Assembly (NCBI GenBank): GCA_003499925.1
Contig: DNRQ01000157.1
Location: 1-15,146 of the forward strand
Direction: 5' to 3'
DNA: 15,146 bases
DNA from: Geobacter sp.
GTDB taxonomy: Bacteria; Desulfobacterota; Desulfuromonadia; Geobacterales; Geobacteraceae
Both the position numbers and the translations under genes were made by a program. Under the pieces are notes generated by a model that saw only the letters and a program-made list of their open reading frames with translations, was not told the origin of the DNA and made no database searches. Each line of letters opens with the position of its first letter. Positions within the stretch are counted from its first letter, which is position 1. Positions 4,714-12,203 of this stretch are shown here, one piece after another.

Positions 4714-7125
4714 TTAGAAAATACTGCCGATGGAAAATTCCAGCTTGCCGCTTGACTTGTCAATCCCGCTCCGCGGGTTGATCGGGATGCCGTATTCGAG
4801 CCTCAAGGGACCAATGGGGGAAAACCAGCGGATGCCGCCGCCGTAGCTGGTCAGGAGGTTGGAGAAGGTATTATTGACGCTGTTCTCGGAGTTCCCCGCA
4901 TCAAAGAAAATGACACCCTTCAACCCGGCTTCCTTCAGAAGCGGGAAGGTATACTCGAGGTTGGCTACCGCCTCGACCGTTCCTCCCAGGTAGACCCGAG
5001 TGGTGTCGTCACGCAGCAAACCGTTTATATCGGCGATCTGCACTGTGCTGGTTCTGCTGGGACTCACCGTCCTGGCAGAATAGCCGCGCAGCGAACTGAT
5101 GCCGCCTAGGTAGAACTTCTCGTCTATCGGGATCTCCTTGCCGAGGCTCTGGATGTACCCGAAGGTCCCGCGCAGGGAAGCGACCCCTCCCCAGGCGACC
5201 GGGCTGAACAGGGTATGCTCGGTCAGGTAGCGCACGTAGCGGTTGGTGCCGCCTAGGCCGGCGAACTCGATCGAGAGCATATTCATCATCCCGGTGGAGG
5301 GGTCTAGCCGGTAGTCCGTGGTATTGCGGGATAAGCTTCCCTGGATAGCGCTGGTGATCGAGTCGGTCTCCGGCGCCAGGATCGTCCCCCTCTGAATGTT
5401 CTCCAAGAGAGCCCGCGACTGGTCAAAGATCTCCTTCTTCTCGTACTTGTAGAGCCAGAAGGTGCTGACCGTATCGGAGATCGGGTAGCCCGCCTTGATG
5501 TCGCCGCCGGTTGCCCGTCGGGTATAATCGAGGTAATCCCGCTCGTTGCGGTATACATCACCGCCCAATGTCCACCTGCTGTCCAGGAAGTAAGGATCGG
5601 TGAGGCCCAGGTTATAGGTCTGGGACTTGCTACCGAAGGAAACCGCTGCAGTCACCTTGAGCCCCAGCCCCATGAAGTTCGACTGCTGGACCGATCCCTG
5701 GCCGATGATGCCGTCCAGCGAGCTGTAACCCGCACCGACGCTGAAGGTGCCGGTCGGCTTCTCCTTCACTTCGACGTTGAGGTCGAGCTTGTCGGGCGCG
5801 CTCCCCTTCACCGTTACCAGGTTGGCTTCCTCGAAGTAGCCGGTGTTCATCAGGTTCTGTTTGCTGCGCTTCAGCGCGGTGGAGTTGTAGAGATCTCCCT
5901 CGTCCAGCCTCAGTTCGCGGCGCACCACCTTGTCACGGGTTTTCGGGTTGCCGGCGATGTTGATCCTGTCGATATGGACCAACTCCCCCTTTTCCATCTC
6001 GAAGGTGATGTCGATCGTGTGTGCCTCTGCGTTCAGTTTGGTCAGCGGGGCGGCGTTGGCGAAGGCAAATCCCTTGTCCGCGTATAGGTCGGTCAAGGTG
6101 AAGACGTCCGTCCTGAGATTATTCCGGCTGAACACGTCGCCGCTCTTTTCTTTGAGCTTGGCCATCAGCACATCGGAACTCTCCAGGAGATCCCCCTTAA
6201 AGGCGAGGGTGCCGATGCGGTACTGCTCGCCCTCGGTGACGCCGATGGTTACCTTCAGACCGGATTTGTCGGGAAGCATTTCGACCTTCGGCTCGCCGAC
6301 CTTCACGCTGACGTAGCCGTTGTTCATATACATATCCGTTATGAGCGCCACGTCGTTCCTCAGCACCTCTTCCTTGTAGGTGCCGGCGCCGGTCAGCCAG
6401 GAAAACATCCATTCCTCGGAGGTTTCCATGGCCTTCTTGAGCTTCTTGCCGGTAAACTCCTTGTTGCCCTCGAAGCTGATGGTCTGGATCAGGACCTTCT
6501 TCCCTTCCTTGATCCGGAAGTTGACGTTCAGCTCGGTGTCGGAGCGCTTGCTGCTGTCTGCCTCAACCTCTGCCAGATAATATCCCTCGTCGGCATAGAG
6601 CTTCTTCACCTTCTTGATGCTCTTTTGCAGGTCCTTGGAGGAGAAGATGGAATTCGGCTTGATCTCGACCGCTTCGCGCACCTTGTCGTCGCTTAGCTCC
6701 TTGGCCCCCTCGATCTTGACTTCCCTGACGATCGGCTTCTCCTGCACGAGATACTCGAGGGCAGTACCTCCGTCCACCGTCTCTATCTGCGCCTGCACGT
6801 CAGCGAAATGCCCCAGCTTGAAGATGGCGCGCACGTCGGCGTCCACCTTCTCGCGATCGAACTGGTCGCCGGCCTTTACCCGCACCACCTGCATGATGGC
6901 CGCGGCCTCGATGCGCCGGTTCCCCTTCACCCTCACGGCGGCGATGTTGCCGGCAGCAGCCGTATCGGCAGCAGCCTTGTCGGCAGCAGCCGCGTCGGCA
7001 GCGACCGCGTCGGCAGCGACCGTGTCTGCAGCCTTATCTGCCTCGGCGAAGCAGGTTGCGGAACAGACGAGTAGCTGTAGAGCGAGCATGGTTAATATGA
7101 ATATGCGCAGCAAAAAATCCCCCAA
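4714..7125 (-). CDS. bamA: Outer membrane protein assembly factor BamA
   Basis: Omp85-family insertase that folds beta-barrel proteins into the outer membrane; 803 aa. A hydrophobic signal segment (about 4-27, ending SATCFA) is followed by an Ala/Asp-rich low-complexity linker (about 28-60). Five POTRA domains follow at about 61-131, 132-211, 212-302, 303-383 and 384-458. A C-terminal 16-strand barrel with the conserved LRGY (679-682, equivalent to VRGF of loop 6) ends in LEFSIGSIF, a typical terminal-Phe beta signal. The linker is unusual (see the repeat entry). The start is uncertain. The first in-frame codon is TTG at 7125 with no good Shine-Dalgarno. TTG at 7113 (MLRIFILTML...) is preceded by GGGGGA with 5-base spacing and gives a better signal peptide. 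skp follows 26 bp downstream. Confidence 0.97.
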   Translation of the reverse strand: MGDFLLRIFILTMLALQLLVCSATCFAEADKAADTVAADAVAADAAAADKAAADTAAAGNIAAVRVKGNRRIEAAAIMQVVRVKAGDQFDREKVDADVRAIFKLGHFADVQAQIETVDGGTALEYLVQEKPIVREVKIEGAKELSDDKVREAVEIKPNSIFSSKDLQKSIKKVKKLYADEGYYLAEVEADSSKRSDTELNVNFRIKEGKKVLIQTISFEGNKEFTGKKLKKAMETSEEWMFSWLTGAGTYKEEVLRNDVALITDMYMNNGYVSVKVGEPKVEMLPDKSGLKVTIGVTEGEQYRIGTLAFKGDLLESSDVLMAKLKEKSGDVFSRNNLRTDVFTLTDLYADKGFAFANAAPLTKLNAEAHTIDITFEMEKGELVHIDRINIAGNPKTRDKVVRRELRLDEGDLYNSTALKRSKQNLMNTGYFEEANLVTVKGSAPDKLDLNVEVKEKPTGTFSVGAGYSSLDGIIGQGSVQQSNFMGLGLKVTAAVSFGSKSQTYNLGLTDPYFLDSRWTLGGDVYRNERDYLDYTRRATGGDIKAGYPISDTVSTFWLYKYEKKEIFDQSRALLENIQRGTILAPETDSITSAIQGSLSRNTTDYRLDPSTGMMNMLSIEFAGLGGTNRYVRYLTEHTLFSPVAWGGVASLRGTFGYIQSLGKEIPIDEKFYLGGISSLRGYSARTVSPSRTSTVQIADINGLLRDDTTRVYLGGTVEAVANLEYTFPLLKEAGLKGVIFFDAGNSENSVNNTFSNLLTSYGGGIRWFSPIGPLRLEYGIPINPRSGIDKSSGKLEFSIGSIF
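6951..7025. repeat. 15-bp in-frame tandem repeat in the BamA N-terminal linker
   Basis: Five near-identical 15-bp units of the form CGGCAGCRRCCGYRT (6951-7025), with decayed copies continuing to about 7048. On the coding strand they give ADTVA/ADAVA/ADAAA-type pentapeptides between the signal peptide and POTRA1. Because the unit is a multiple of three, changes in copy number would change only linker length. Confidence 0.85.
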
Positions 7126-7136
7126 AATACCATGTC

Positions 7137-7165
7137 AATCTATTGCAGCAACAAAACCCGATCAA
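7137..7165 (-). promoter_or_regulatory. Candidate sigma-70 promoter for bamA
   Basis: Minus strand: TTGATC (complement of 7160-7165), 17 bases, TAGATT (complement of 7137-7142). Transcription would begin around 7130. That is very close to the TTG at 7125 and fits better with the TTG at 7113. The matches to consensus are moderate and no experiment supports them. Confidence 0.35.
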
Positions 7166-7177
7166 CTTCTTCTGTAT

Positions 7178-7231
7178 GAGCGGCATTGCTGCCGCGGTAG
7201 CCTGTAGAGAATCGCGGCAGCAATGCCGCTC
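7178..7231. repeat. REP-like pair (GAGCGGCATTGCTGCCGCG) in inverted orientation
   Basis: Perfect 19-bp inverted repeats at 7178-7196 and 7213-7231 separated by 16 bp. Each arm contains its own small hairpin (GCGGCA, loop TTGC, TGCCGC). The arms belong to longer, similar units starting GTAKGAGCGG. This is the classic paired-REP arrangement, in the bamA-lolD spacer. In a read-through transcript it could form a stable hairpin behind lolD. Confidence 0.85.
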
Positions 7232-7294
7232 CTACGTAACTCTCTCAGCTAAGCCGACTCCGCTCCTACAAACCTTTCCCGTTAAGCGGACTCC
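7228..7294. repeat. 33/34-bp direct repeat covering the end of lolD
   Basis: Read on the minus strand, two tandem units run 7294 to 7262 (33 bp) and 7261 to 7228 (34 bp). Both begin GGAGTC(C/G)GCTTA and both end GTAGGAGC. The first unit includes the last lolD codons and its TAA stop. The GTAGGAGCGG head is the same as that of the adjacent REP pair, so the cluster looks like one repeat family. Confidence 0.6.
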
Positions 7295-7962
7295 ACGATC
7301 GAGCCGTCGACAAAGCGGATGATGCGCCCCATGCCGGCCGCCAGTTGCTCGTTGTGAGTAACGATGACCAGCGAGATCCCGGTGCTTCTCTGGATGGCGT
7401 ATAGCAGCGCGTGCACCTCTTCGCTGGTCTTCATGTCCAGGTTCCCGGTCGGCTCGTCGGCCAGCAGCAGCCGCGGCGAGCCGACCAGCGCTCGCGCGAT
7501 CGCGACCCGCTGCTGCTCTCCTCCGGAGAGTTCGCCCGGCCTGTGGGTGACCCGATGCGACAGCCCCACGTCGTCCAGAAGTCCACGCGCCTTCCCTTCC
7601 GCCCGGGATCTCTTCATTCCGCCGATCAAAAGCGGCATCATGACGTTCTCCAGTGCCGAGAACTCCGGCAACAGGTGGTGAAACTGGAACACGAACCCGA
7701 TGGAGCGGTTGCGAAAGGCTGCCAGCGGCTGGTCTGAAAGGGAGAATATCTCCTGCCCGTCGAAGAGGACGCTCCCCGAGGTGGGGCGGTCGATGGTTCC
7801 CATGACGTGAAGCAGCGTACTCTTGCCGGCGCCGGAAGGGCCCACGAGCGCCAAGGTGTCGCCTGCTTCAACGGTGAGATTGATTCCCTTCAGCACCTCG
7901 ACCTTGGCCAAACCGCTGCCGTAGGACTTGTAGAGGTCCCTGACCTCGAGCAGCCTACTCAT
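7282..7962 (-). CDS. lolD: Lipoprotein-releasing ABC transporter ATPase LolD
   Basis: ATPase that powers release of outer-membrane lipoproteins from the inner membrane to the periplasmic carrier LolA. The 226-aa protein has Walker A GPSGAGKST (41-49), Q-loop Q93 in FVFQFHHLLPEF, signature LSGGEQQR (145-152), Walker B LLLADEPTGNLD (165-176) and H-loop H203. The FQFHHLLPEF stretch is characteristic of LolD rather than of other MacB-like ATPases. The start overlaps the stop of the permease gene by 8 bp, with GGAGG 9 bases upstream inside lolC, so the two are translationally coupled. The 3' end lies in a REP-related direct repeat. Confidence 0.96.
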   Translation of the reverse strand: MSRLLEVRDLYKSYGSGLAKVEVLKGINLTVEAGDTLALVGPSGAGKSTLLHVMGTIDRPTSGSVLFDGQEIFSLSDQPLAAFRNRSIGFVFQFHHLLPEFSALENVMMPLLIGGMKRSRAEGKARGLLDDVGLSHRVTHRPGELSGGEQQRVAIARALVGSPRLLLADEPTGNLDMKTSEEVHALLYAIQRSTGISLVIVTHNEQLAAGMGRIIRFVDGSIVESA

Positions 7963-9205
7963 AGCGCAGCGCCTCCGCCGGGGACATGCGCGAGGCGGCC
8001 CAGGAAGGATAGAGGGTCGCGGCGAAGGAGATCAGCACCGCCGTGACGCTGATCAGGATCACGTCGGACGGAATCACCTGGGAGGGAAAGTGGTCCAGGT
8101 AGTAGATATCCTTGCTGAACAGCTCGAATCCGGTCACCTTCTGCACAAAGGAGACGATCGGCTCCAGGTTCAGCGCCACCAGCAGCCCGCTCAGGACGCC
8201 GATCGCGGTGCCGAAGATCCCGATGATCACCCCTTCGAAAACGAAGATCTGCATGATGCTGCGGCTGGTCGCTCCCATCGATTTGAGGATGGCGATGTCG
8301 CGGGTCTTCTCCATGACCACCATGAAGAGCGTGGAGGCGATCCCGAAGGCTGCCACCAGCACGATGAGCGTGAGGATGATGAACATGACGCTCTTTTCGG
8401 TCTTCAGGGCGAACAGGATGTTCTTGTTCATCTGCATCCAGTCGCGCGCGTGGTAGGGGTGCCCGAGCTTGTCGTTGATGACCTTGGCGAGCTCGCCGGT
8501 CTTGTAGACGTCGCGCACCTTTAGCTGGATGCCGGTCACCACGTCGCCCAGACCGAGGAACTGCTGCGCCTCGGCCAGCGAGACGTAGGCCAGCGTGGAG
8601 TCGTACTCGAACATGCCGGTGTTGAAGATCCCGGCAACCTGGAAGCGCCGCATCTTGGGCATCATGCCAAACGGGGTGATGTTCCCCATCGGCGAGATCA
8701 CTTCCACCGTTTCACCCACGAAGAGGCCGAGGTTTTTGGCGAGTTCCTTCCCGATCACCAGACCCGGCGTCTTGACGGCGCCGTCTTCCAGCGCATCGAG
8801 GCTTCCCTCGACGATCGACTTGTGCAGGTTGGTGACCTGGGCGTCGCTTTGCACGTCGATGCCGCGCAGCACCACCCCGGAGACGTTCCTGCCGGAGGAG
8901 AGCATCACCTGGTTGTAGATGAACGGGGTGGCGGCCACGACGCCGTCGATTCCCTTCACCTTTTTCAGCAGCTTCTGGTAGTCCTCGATCGCGCCGGTGC
9001 CGTTCAGGACCACGATGTGCGCGTTGGTCCCCAGGATCTTCTCCTTGAGGTCCTCCTCGAACCCGGTCATGACAGCGAGGACGATGATGAGCGCCATGAC
9101 GCCCAGAGCCACTCCGGCGACCGAGATCAGCGTGATCAACGAGATGAAGGTCGATTTGCGTTTCGCCTTCAGGTAGCGCAGCCCTATGAAGAGCTCAAAG
9201 GGCAT
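7955..9205 (-). CDS. lolC: Lipoprotein-releasing ABC transporter permease, LolC/LolE (LolF-type)
   Basis: Inner-membrane permease of the Lol exporter; 416 aa with the four-helix MacB/FtsX layout. TM1 is at about 22-48, a large periplasmic domain at about 49-270, TM2 at about 271-297, TM3 at about 317-346 and TM4 at about 380-400. The EKTRDIAILKSMGAT coupling-helix motif (299-313) and the C-terminal ASRMSPAEALRYE are family hallmarks. The segment VISPMGNITPFGMMPKMRRFQV (169-190) lies where the LolA-binding hook of LolC is expected. Only one such permease is present next to lolD, which suggests a homodimer (LolF2D2) rather than the E. coli LolC-LolE heterodimer. The ATG directly follows the lysS stop (TAAATG) with AGAGG 8 bases upstream. 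Confidence 0.94.
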   Translation of the reverse strand: MPFELFIGLRYLKAKRKSTFISLITLISVAGVALGVMALIIVLAVMTGFEEDLKEKILGTNAHIVVLNGTGAIEDYQKLLKKVKGIDGVVAATPFIYNQVMLSSGRNVSGVVLRGIDVQSDAQVTNLHKSIVEGSLDALEDGAVKTPGLVIGKELAKNLGLFVGETVEVISPMGNITPFGMMPKMRRFQVAGIFNTGMFEYDSTLAYVSLAEAQQFLGLGDVVTGIQLKVRDVYKTGELAKVINDKLGHPYHARDWMQMNKNILFALKTEKSVMFIILTLIVLVAAFGIASTLFMVVMEKTRDIAILKSMGATSRSIMQIFVFEGVIIGIFGTAIGVLSGLLVALNLEPIVSFVQKVTGFELFSKDIYYLDHFPSQVIPSDVILISVTAVLISFAATLYPSWAASRMSPAEALRYE

Positions 9206-10684
9206 TTACTTGGCCTCTTTGCGCAGCTGCGGGAACAGGATGACGTCGCGAATCGAAGGGGAGTCTGTCAAAAGCATGACCAGCCGGTCGATGCCGATAC
9301 CCTCGCCTGCCGTGGGGGGAAGCCCGTACTCCAGCGCGCGGATGTAATCCTCGTCCATGTAGTGCGCCTCCTCGTCCCCCTTCGCCTTGGCGGCGACCTG
9401 GGCCAGGAAGCGCTCCTTCTGGTCGCGCGGGTCGTTCAGCTCCGAGAAGGCGTTGGCCATCTCGCGGCCGGCGCAGAAGAACTCGAAGCGGTCGACGAAC
9501 TCGGGATCGTGGTCGCTCTTTCTGGAAAGCGGCGAAACCTCGGTCGGGTAAGCGGTGATGAAGGTGGGCTGGATCAGCTTGGTCTCAGCGACCTCCTCGA
9601 AGATCTCGGTGATCAGCTTGCCGTACCCCACGTCCTCGGAAAGCTGCAGGCCGATCTTCTGGGAGTAGGCGTAGGCCAGATCGCGGTCGTCCAGCGACTT
9701 GGCATCGATCTCGCCGAAGTGGAGGATCGCCTCCTTGACGGTGAAGCGCTGCCAGGGGCGCTGGAAGCTGATCGGCACGCCGCCGTAGCTGAAGTCGAGG
9801 GTGCCCAGCAGTTCCCGGGCCACATGGCACAAGAGCTCCTCGGTGAAGTTCATCAGGTCCTCGAAGGTGGCATAGGCCTGGTAGAACTCCATCATGGTGA
9901 ACTCGGGGTTGTGGCGTATCGAGATCCCTTCGTTCCTGAAGTTGCGGTTGATCTCGAAGACCCGGTCCAGGCCGCCAACCACCAGCCTCTTCAGGTAGAG
10001 CTCGGGCGCGATCCTGAGGAAGAGCTCCATGTCGAGCGCGTTGTGGTGGGTGACGAACGGCTTCGCGGTGGCTCCGCCCGGAATCTGCTGCATCATCGGG
10101 GTTTCCACTTCGAGGAAGTCGTTCCTGGTCATGAACTCCCTGATCAGGGCGACGATGCGCGAGCGCTTGAAGAAAACCTCCCTGACGTCGGGACTCACGA
10201 TGAGGTCGACGTAGCGCTGCCGGTAGCGGGTTTCCACGTCGGTGAGGCCGTGGAATTTCTCCGGAAGCGGCAAGAGCGACTTGGTCAGGAGGCGGATCTG
10301 GGTGACGGAGATGGAGAGCTCGCCGGTCTTGGTCCGGAAGGGGTACCCGGAGGCGCCGATGATGTCGCCGATATCGTAGTTCTCGAATTCGGCGAAAAGC
10401 TCCTCGCCGAGCAGGTCTTTGCGCAGGTAGAGCTGCACCCGCCCCTTTCTGTCCTGCATCTGGACGAAGGCGGCCTTGCCGAAGGAGCGGCGCATCAGCA
10501 TGCGGCCGGCGACCACGAAGAGCTGCGGGTCGTCCTCGATGACCTGCTGGTCGCCGTAGGCGTCGCGCAGGTCCGCCGAGGTGTGCTGCGGCCTGAAATC
10601 GTTCGGGTACGGGTTGATCCCCGCCTCCCAGAGTGCATCAACTTTACGTCTTCTCTGCAGCAGCAGTTCGCTCAACTCTTCCAT
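9206..10684 (-). CDS. lysS: Lysyl-tRNA synthetase, class II
   Basis: Charges tRNA-Lys with lysine in the cytoplasm. The 492-aa protein has an N-terminal OB-fold anticodon-binding domain (about 56-135). A class II catalytic core follows: motif 1 around FLEVETPMM (190-198), motif 2 FEINRNFRNEGISIRHNPEFTMMEFY split over 243-268, and motif 3 GEGIGIDRLVMLL (460-472). RYRQRYVDL (153-161) and GGATAKPF (203-210) are LysRS-specific. ATG at 10682-10684; the nearest Shine-Dalgarno-like AAAGG is about 13 bases upstream, so initiation may be modest. It is the first gene of a tight lysS-lolC-lolD unit. The junction with the Lol genes is conserved in Geobacteraceae as far as I recall. Confidence 0.98.
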   Translation of the reverse strand: MEELSELLLQRRRKVDALWEAGINPYPNDFRPQHTSADLRDAYGDQQVIEDDPQLFVVAGRMLMRRSFGKAAFVQMQDRKGRVQLYLRKDLLGEELFAEFENYDIGDIIGASGYPFRTKTGELSISVTQIRLLTKSLLPLPEKFHGLTDVETRYRQRYVDLIVSPDVREVFFKRSRIVALIREFMTRNDFLEVETPMMQQIPGGATAKPFVTHHNALDMELFLRIAPELYLKRLVVGGLDRVFEINRNFRNEGISIRHNPEFTMMEFYQAYATFEDLMNFTEELLCHVARELLGTLDFSYGGVPISFQRPWQRFTVKEAILHFGEIDAKSLDDRDLAYAYSQKIGLQLSEDVGYGKLITEIFEEVAETKLIQPTFITAYPTEVSPLSRKSDHDPEFVDRFEFFCAGREMANAFSELNDPRDQKERFLAQVAAKAKGDEEAHYMDEDYIRALEYGLPPTAGEGIGIDRLVMLLTDSPSIRDVILFPQLRKEAK

Positions 10685-10736
10685 ATCTTTTGATTAACCT
10701 TTCTGAACGGCATTGGCCTTGGGAACAATCCGTCAA

Positions 10737-10764
10737 ATTAGCCCATTTAGCCGCGGCAAGTCAA
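10737..10764 (-). promoter_or_regulatory. Candidate sigma-70 promoter for the lysS-lolC-lolD unit
   Basis: Minus strand: TTGACT (complement of 10759-10764), 16 bases, GCTAAT (complement of 10737-10742), giving a predicted leader of about 45 nt before the lysS ATG. Matches are 5/6 and 4/6. No clear terminator is seen between the RCC1 gene and this site, so read-through from upstream is also possible. Confidence 0.45.
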
Positions 10765-10822
10765 GGGAAAAGGCCTCATGATCCGGGCCTGTAACCCGCC
10801 AAGGATCGGGCATCGGGAGGGG

Positions 10823-12082
10823 CTACAGTCCGTTGATCCGGACCGGAACGCTGATATAACCGACGCTGTTGGTCGCGATCGGGTTGCCGAGCTGTCCGCT
10901 GCTGTTGTCCCCCCAGCCGTACCAGAGTCCGTCCGTTGATCGTCTGGCCATCGAGTGGTTCCCGAAGGCGATGATGTCGATCACGCTCCCCATGATATCT
11001 GTCGCGGTCGTGGAGGTGCGGACCTGAACCGGGGTGGCGCTGTTGCTGGTGGTGGTGTCACCCAATTGGGAGAATCCGTTGAAGCCCCAGGCCCAGACCG
11101 TGCCGTTATCCGCCAGCATCAGCAGATGGTCGAGCCCCGCGGAAATCTTGGTGATGTTGGCAGCAACCGGGATATCGATCGGCGTCGGGATAAAGTTGAT
11201 TCCCCTGGTTACCGGGTTGTACCCCCAGAACCAGACCTGCCCAACCGCTCCAGCCGGCCCCGTGTTCCGGAGCGCATAGCTGGTACTGCCGCCGGCTGCG
11301 ATCCGGACTACGCCATCCAGAGTCGCGCTATTCAGCTGGACCAGATCGGCCGAGCGGCTGAAGGCATTGCTGACGGTAGGCACAGGGCTGGCAGGATCCT
11401 TGCCGAGCTGGCCGCTGGCGTTGTTGCCCCAGGCGTAGACCCTACCGTCGTCGGTCCGCGCGAGCGAATGGGTTCCACCGGCAGCGACGCCGGCAATTCC
11501 GTTAATCGGGGTGGTGCCGACTGTGTCAAGGACGGCAACGGGGGTTGATTTGTTAACGAAGCTATCATCGCCCAGCTGGCCAAATCCGTTGTAGCCCCAG
11601 CTCCTTACCTGCCCCCCCGCCACCGCCAGGGAATGGAACCCTCCCGCCGCGACATCGGTGACGGGACCATCGAGTGCAATCTTGGTGGGTATCTGTGTGT
11701 GGGTAACGGTCAGACCGACTTGGCCGTTGTTGTTCGCCCCCCAGGCCCAAACGCTGCTGCTCAGGTTTTTGAAAGCGAGCGTGTGGTCGCCCCCTGCGGC
11801 AAAGCCGTCCACGGCACCGAGCCCGGGCACGGGAGCGGCCTCGTTAGTTGTGCTCAGCGTGCCGTTGCCCAACTGGCCGAAGGCGTTGTATCCCCAGCTG
11901 TACAGGGGTTGGCTGGTTGTGCTGCTGCTATTTTTGAAAGCGACGCTGTGGGCGTAGAAGACAGTGGCGGTTGAGGGAACCGTGGTGGTTTCGGAAGATG
12001 AGTCGCCGCCGCAGCCGGAAAATAGAGCCGAAGCCAACAACCCGCCTAGGATGAAAAAGCCAAACCGCTTGCGCAAAGCCAT
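10823..12082 (-). CDS. RCC1-repeat lipoprotein (predicted seven-bladed propeller)
   Basis: 419 aa. It begins with a lipoprotein signal peptide ending LFSGC (lipid on C24), followed by a Ser/Thr-rich linker (27-40). Seven RCC1-type repeats then carry WG at about 63, 114, 162, 218, 286, 332 and 390, most as WGxNxxGQLG and each followed by an AAGGxHSLA-like strand. The fifth (WFWGYNPVTRG) lacks GQLG. A lone FYAHSVAFKN strand at the N-terminus and YISVPVRINGL at the C-terminus probably close the ring, as in eukaryotic RCC1. Likely exported and anchored in a membrane; after G25-G26 there is no Asp at +2, so outer-membrane sorting is plausible. Partner and function are unknown. ATG at 12080-12082, preceded by GAGGGG 9 bases upstream. 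It has its own promoter and is divergent from ettA. Confidence 0.9.
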   Translation of the reverse strand: MALRKRFGFFILGGLLASALFSGCGGDSSSETTTVPSTATVFYAHSVAFKNSSSTTSQPLYSWGYNAFGQLGNGTLSTTNEAAPVPGLGAVDGFAAGGDHTLAFKNLSSSVWAWGANNNGQVGLTVTHTQIPTKIALDGPVTDVAAGGFHSLAVAGGQVRSWGYNGFGQLGDDSFVNKSTPVAVLDTVGTTPINGIAGVAAGGTHSLARTDDGRVYAWGNNASGQLGKDPASPVPTVSNAFSRSADLVQLNSATLDGVVRIAAGGSTSYALRNTGPAGAVGQVWFWGYNPVTRGINFIPTPIDIPVAANITKISAGLDHLLMLADNGTVWAWGFNGFSQLGDTTTSNSATPVQVRTSTTATDIMGSVIDIIAFGNHSMARRSTDGLWYGWGDNSSGQLGNPIATNSVGYISVPVRINGL

Positions 12083-12119
12083 ATGAAGAGTCCCCTCGCC
12101 AGTTTAATTTATCCTGCGG

Positions 12120-12148
12120 ATTTAACTATACCTCAGTCCGAATGTCAA
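12120..12148 (-). promoter_or_regulatory. Candidate sigma-70 promoter for the RCC1 lipoprotein gene
   Basis: Minus strand: TTGACA (complement of 12143-12148, perfect consensus), 17 bases, TTAAAT (complement of 12120-12125, 4/6). The predicted leader is about 30 nt and ends in the GAGGGG ribosome binding site. Confidence 0.6.
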
Positions 12149-12172
12149 GGAGGGACTCTGTGGAATCGGCAG

Positions 12173-12203
12173 TTGACACGGCGTACTGCTTCAAGGTAAG
12201 AAT
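12173..12203 (+). promoter_or_regulatory. Candidate sigma-70 promoter for ettA
   Basis: Plus strand: TTGACA at 12173-12178 (perfect), 18-base spacer, TAAGAA(T) at 12197-12203 (weak -10). It lies back to back with the promoter of the RCC1 gene; the two -35 boxes are only 24 bp apart. The weak -10 overlaps the inverted repeat AAGAATA/TATTCTT. Confidence 0.45.

Noticed and set aside
7042..7083. A lipobox in the BamA N-terminus (two Cys residues in LLVCSATCFA)
   Set aside because: The residues before either Cys (V or T at -1) do not fit a lipobox, and BamA proteins are integral barrels with ordinary signal peptides.
8822..10693. A 623-codon open frame on the plus strand across lolC and lysS
   Set aside because: It lies antisense to two firmly identified genes, is rich in H/E/L/V/D from the complementary frame, and shows no domain. 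It is a typical GC-rich shadow.
10769..10815. A terminator after the RCC1 gene
   Set aside because: Only a short GATCC...GGATC stem with no T-tract is seen; not enough to call.
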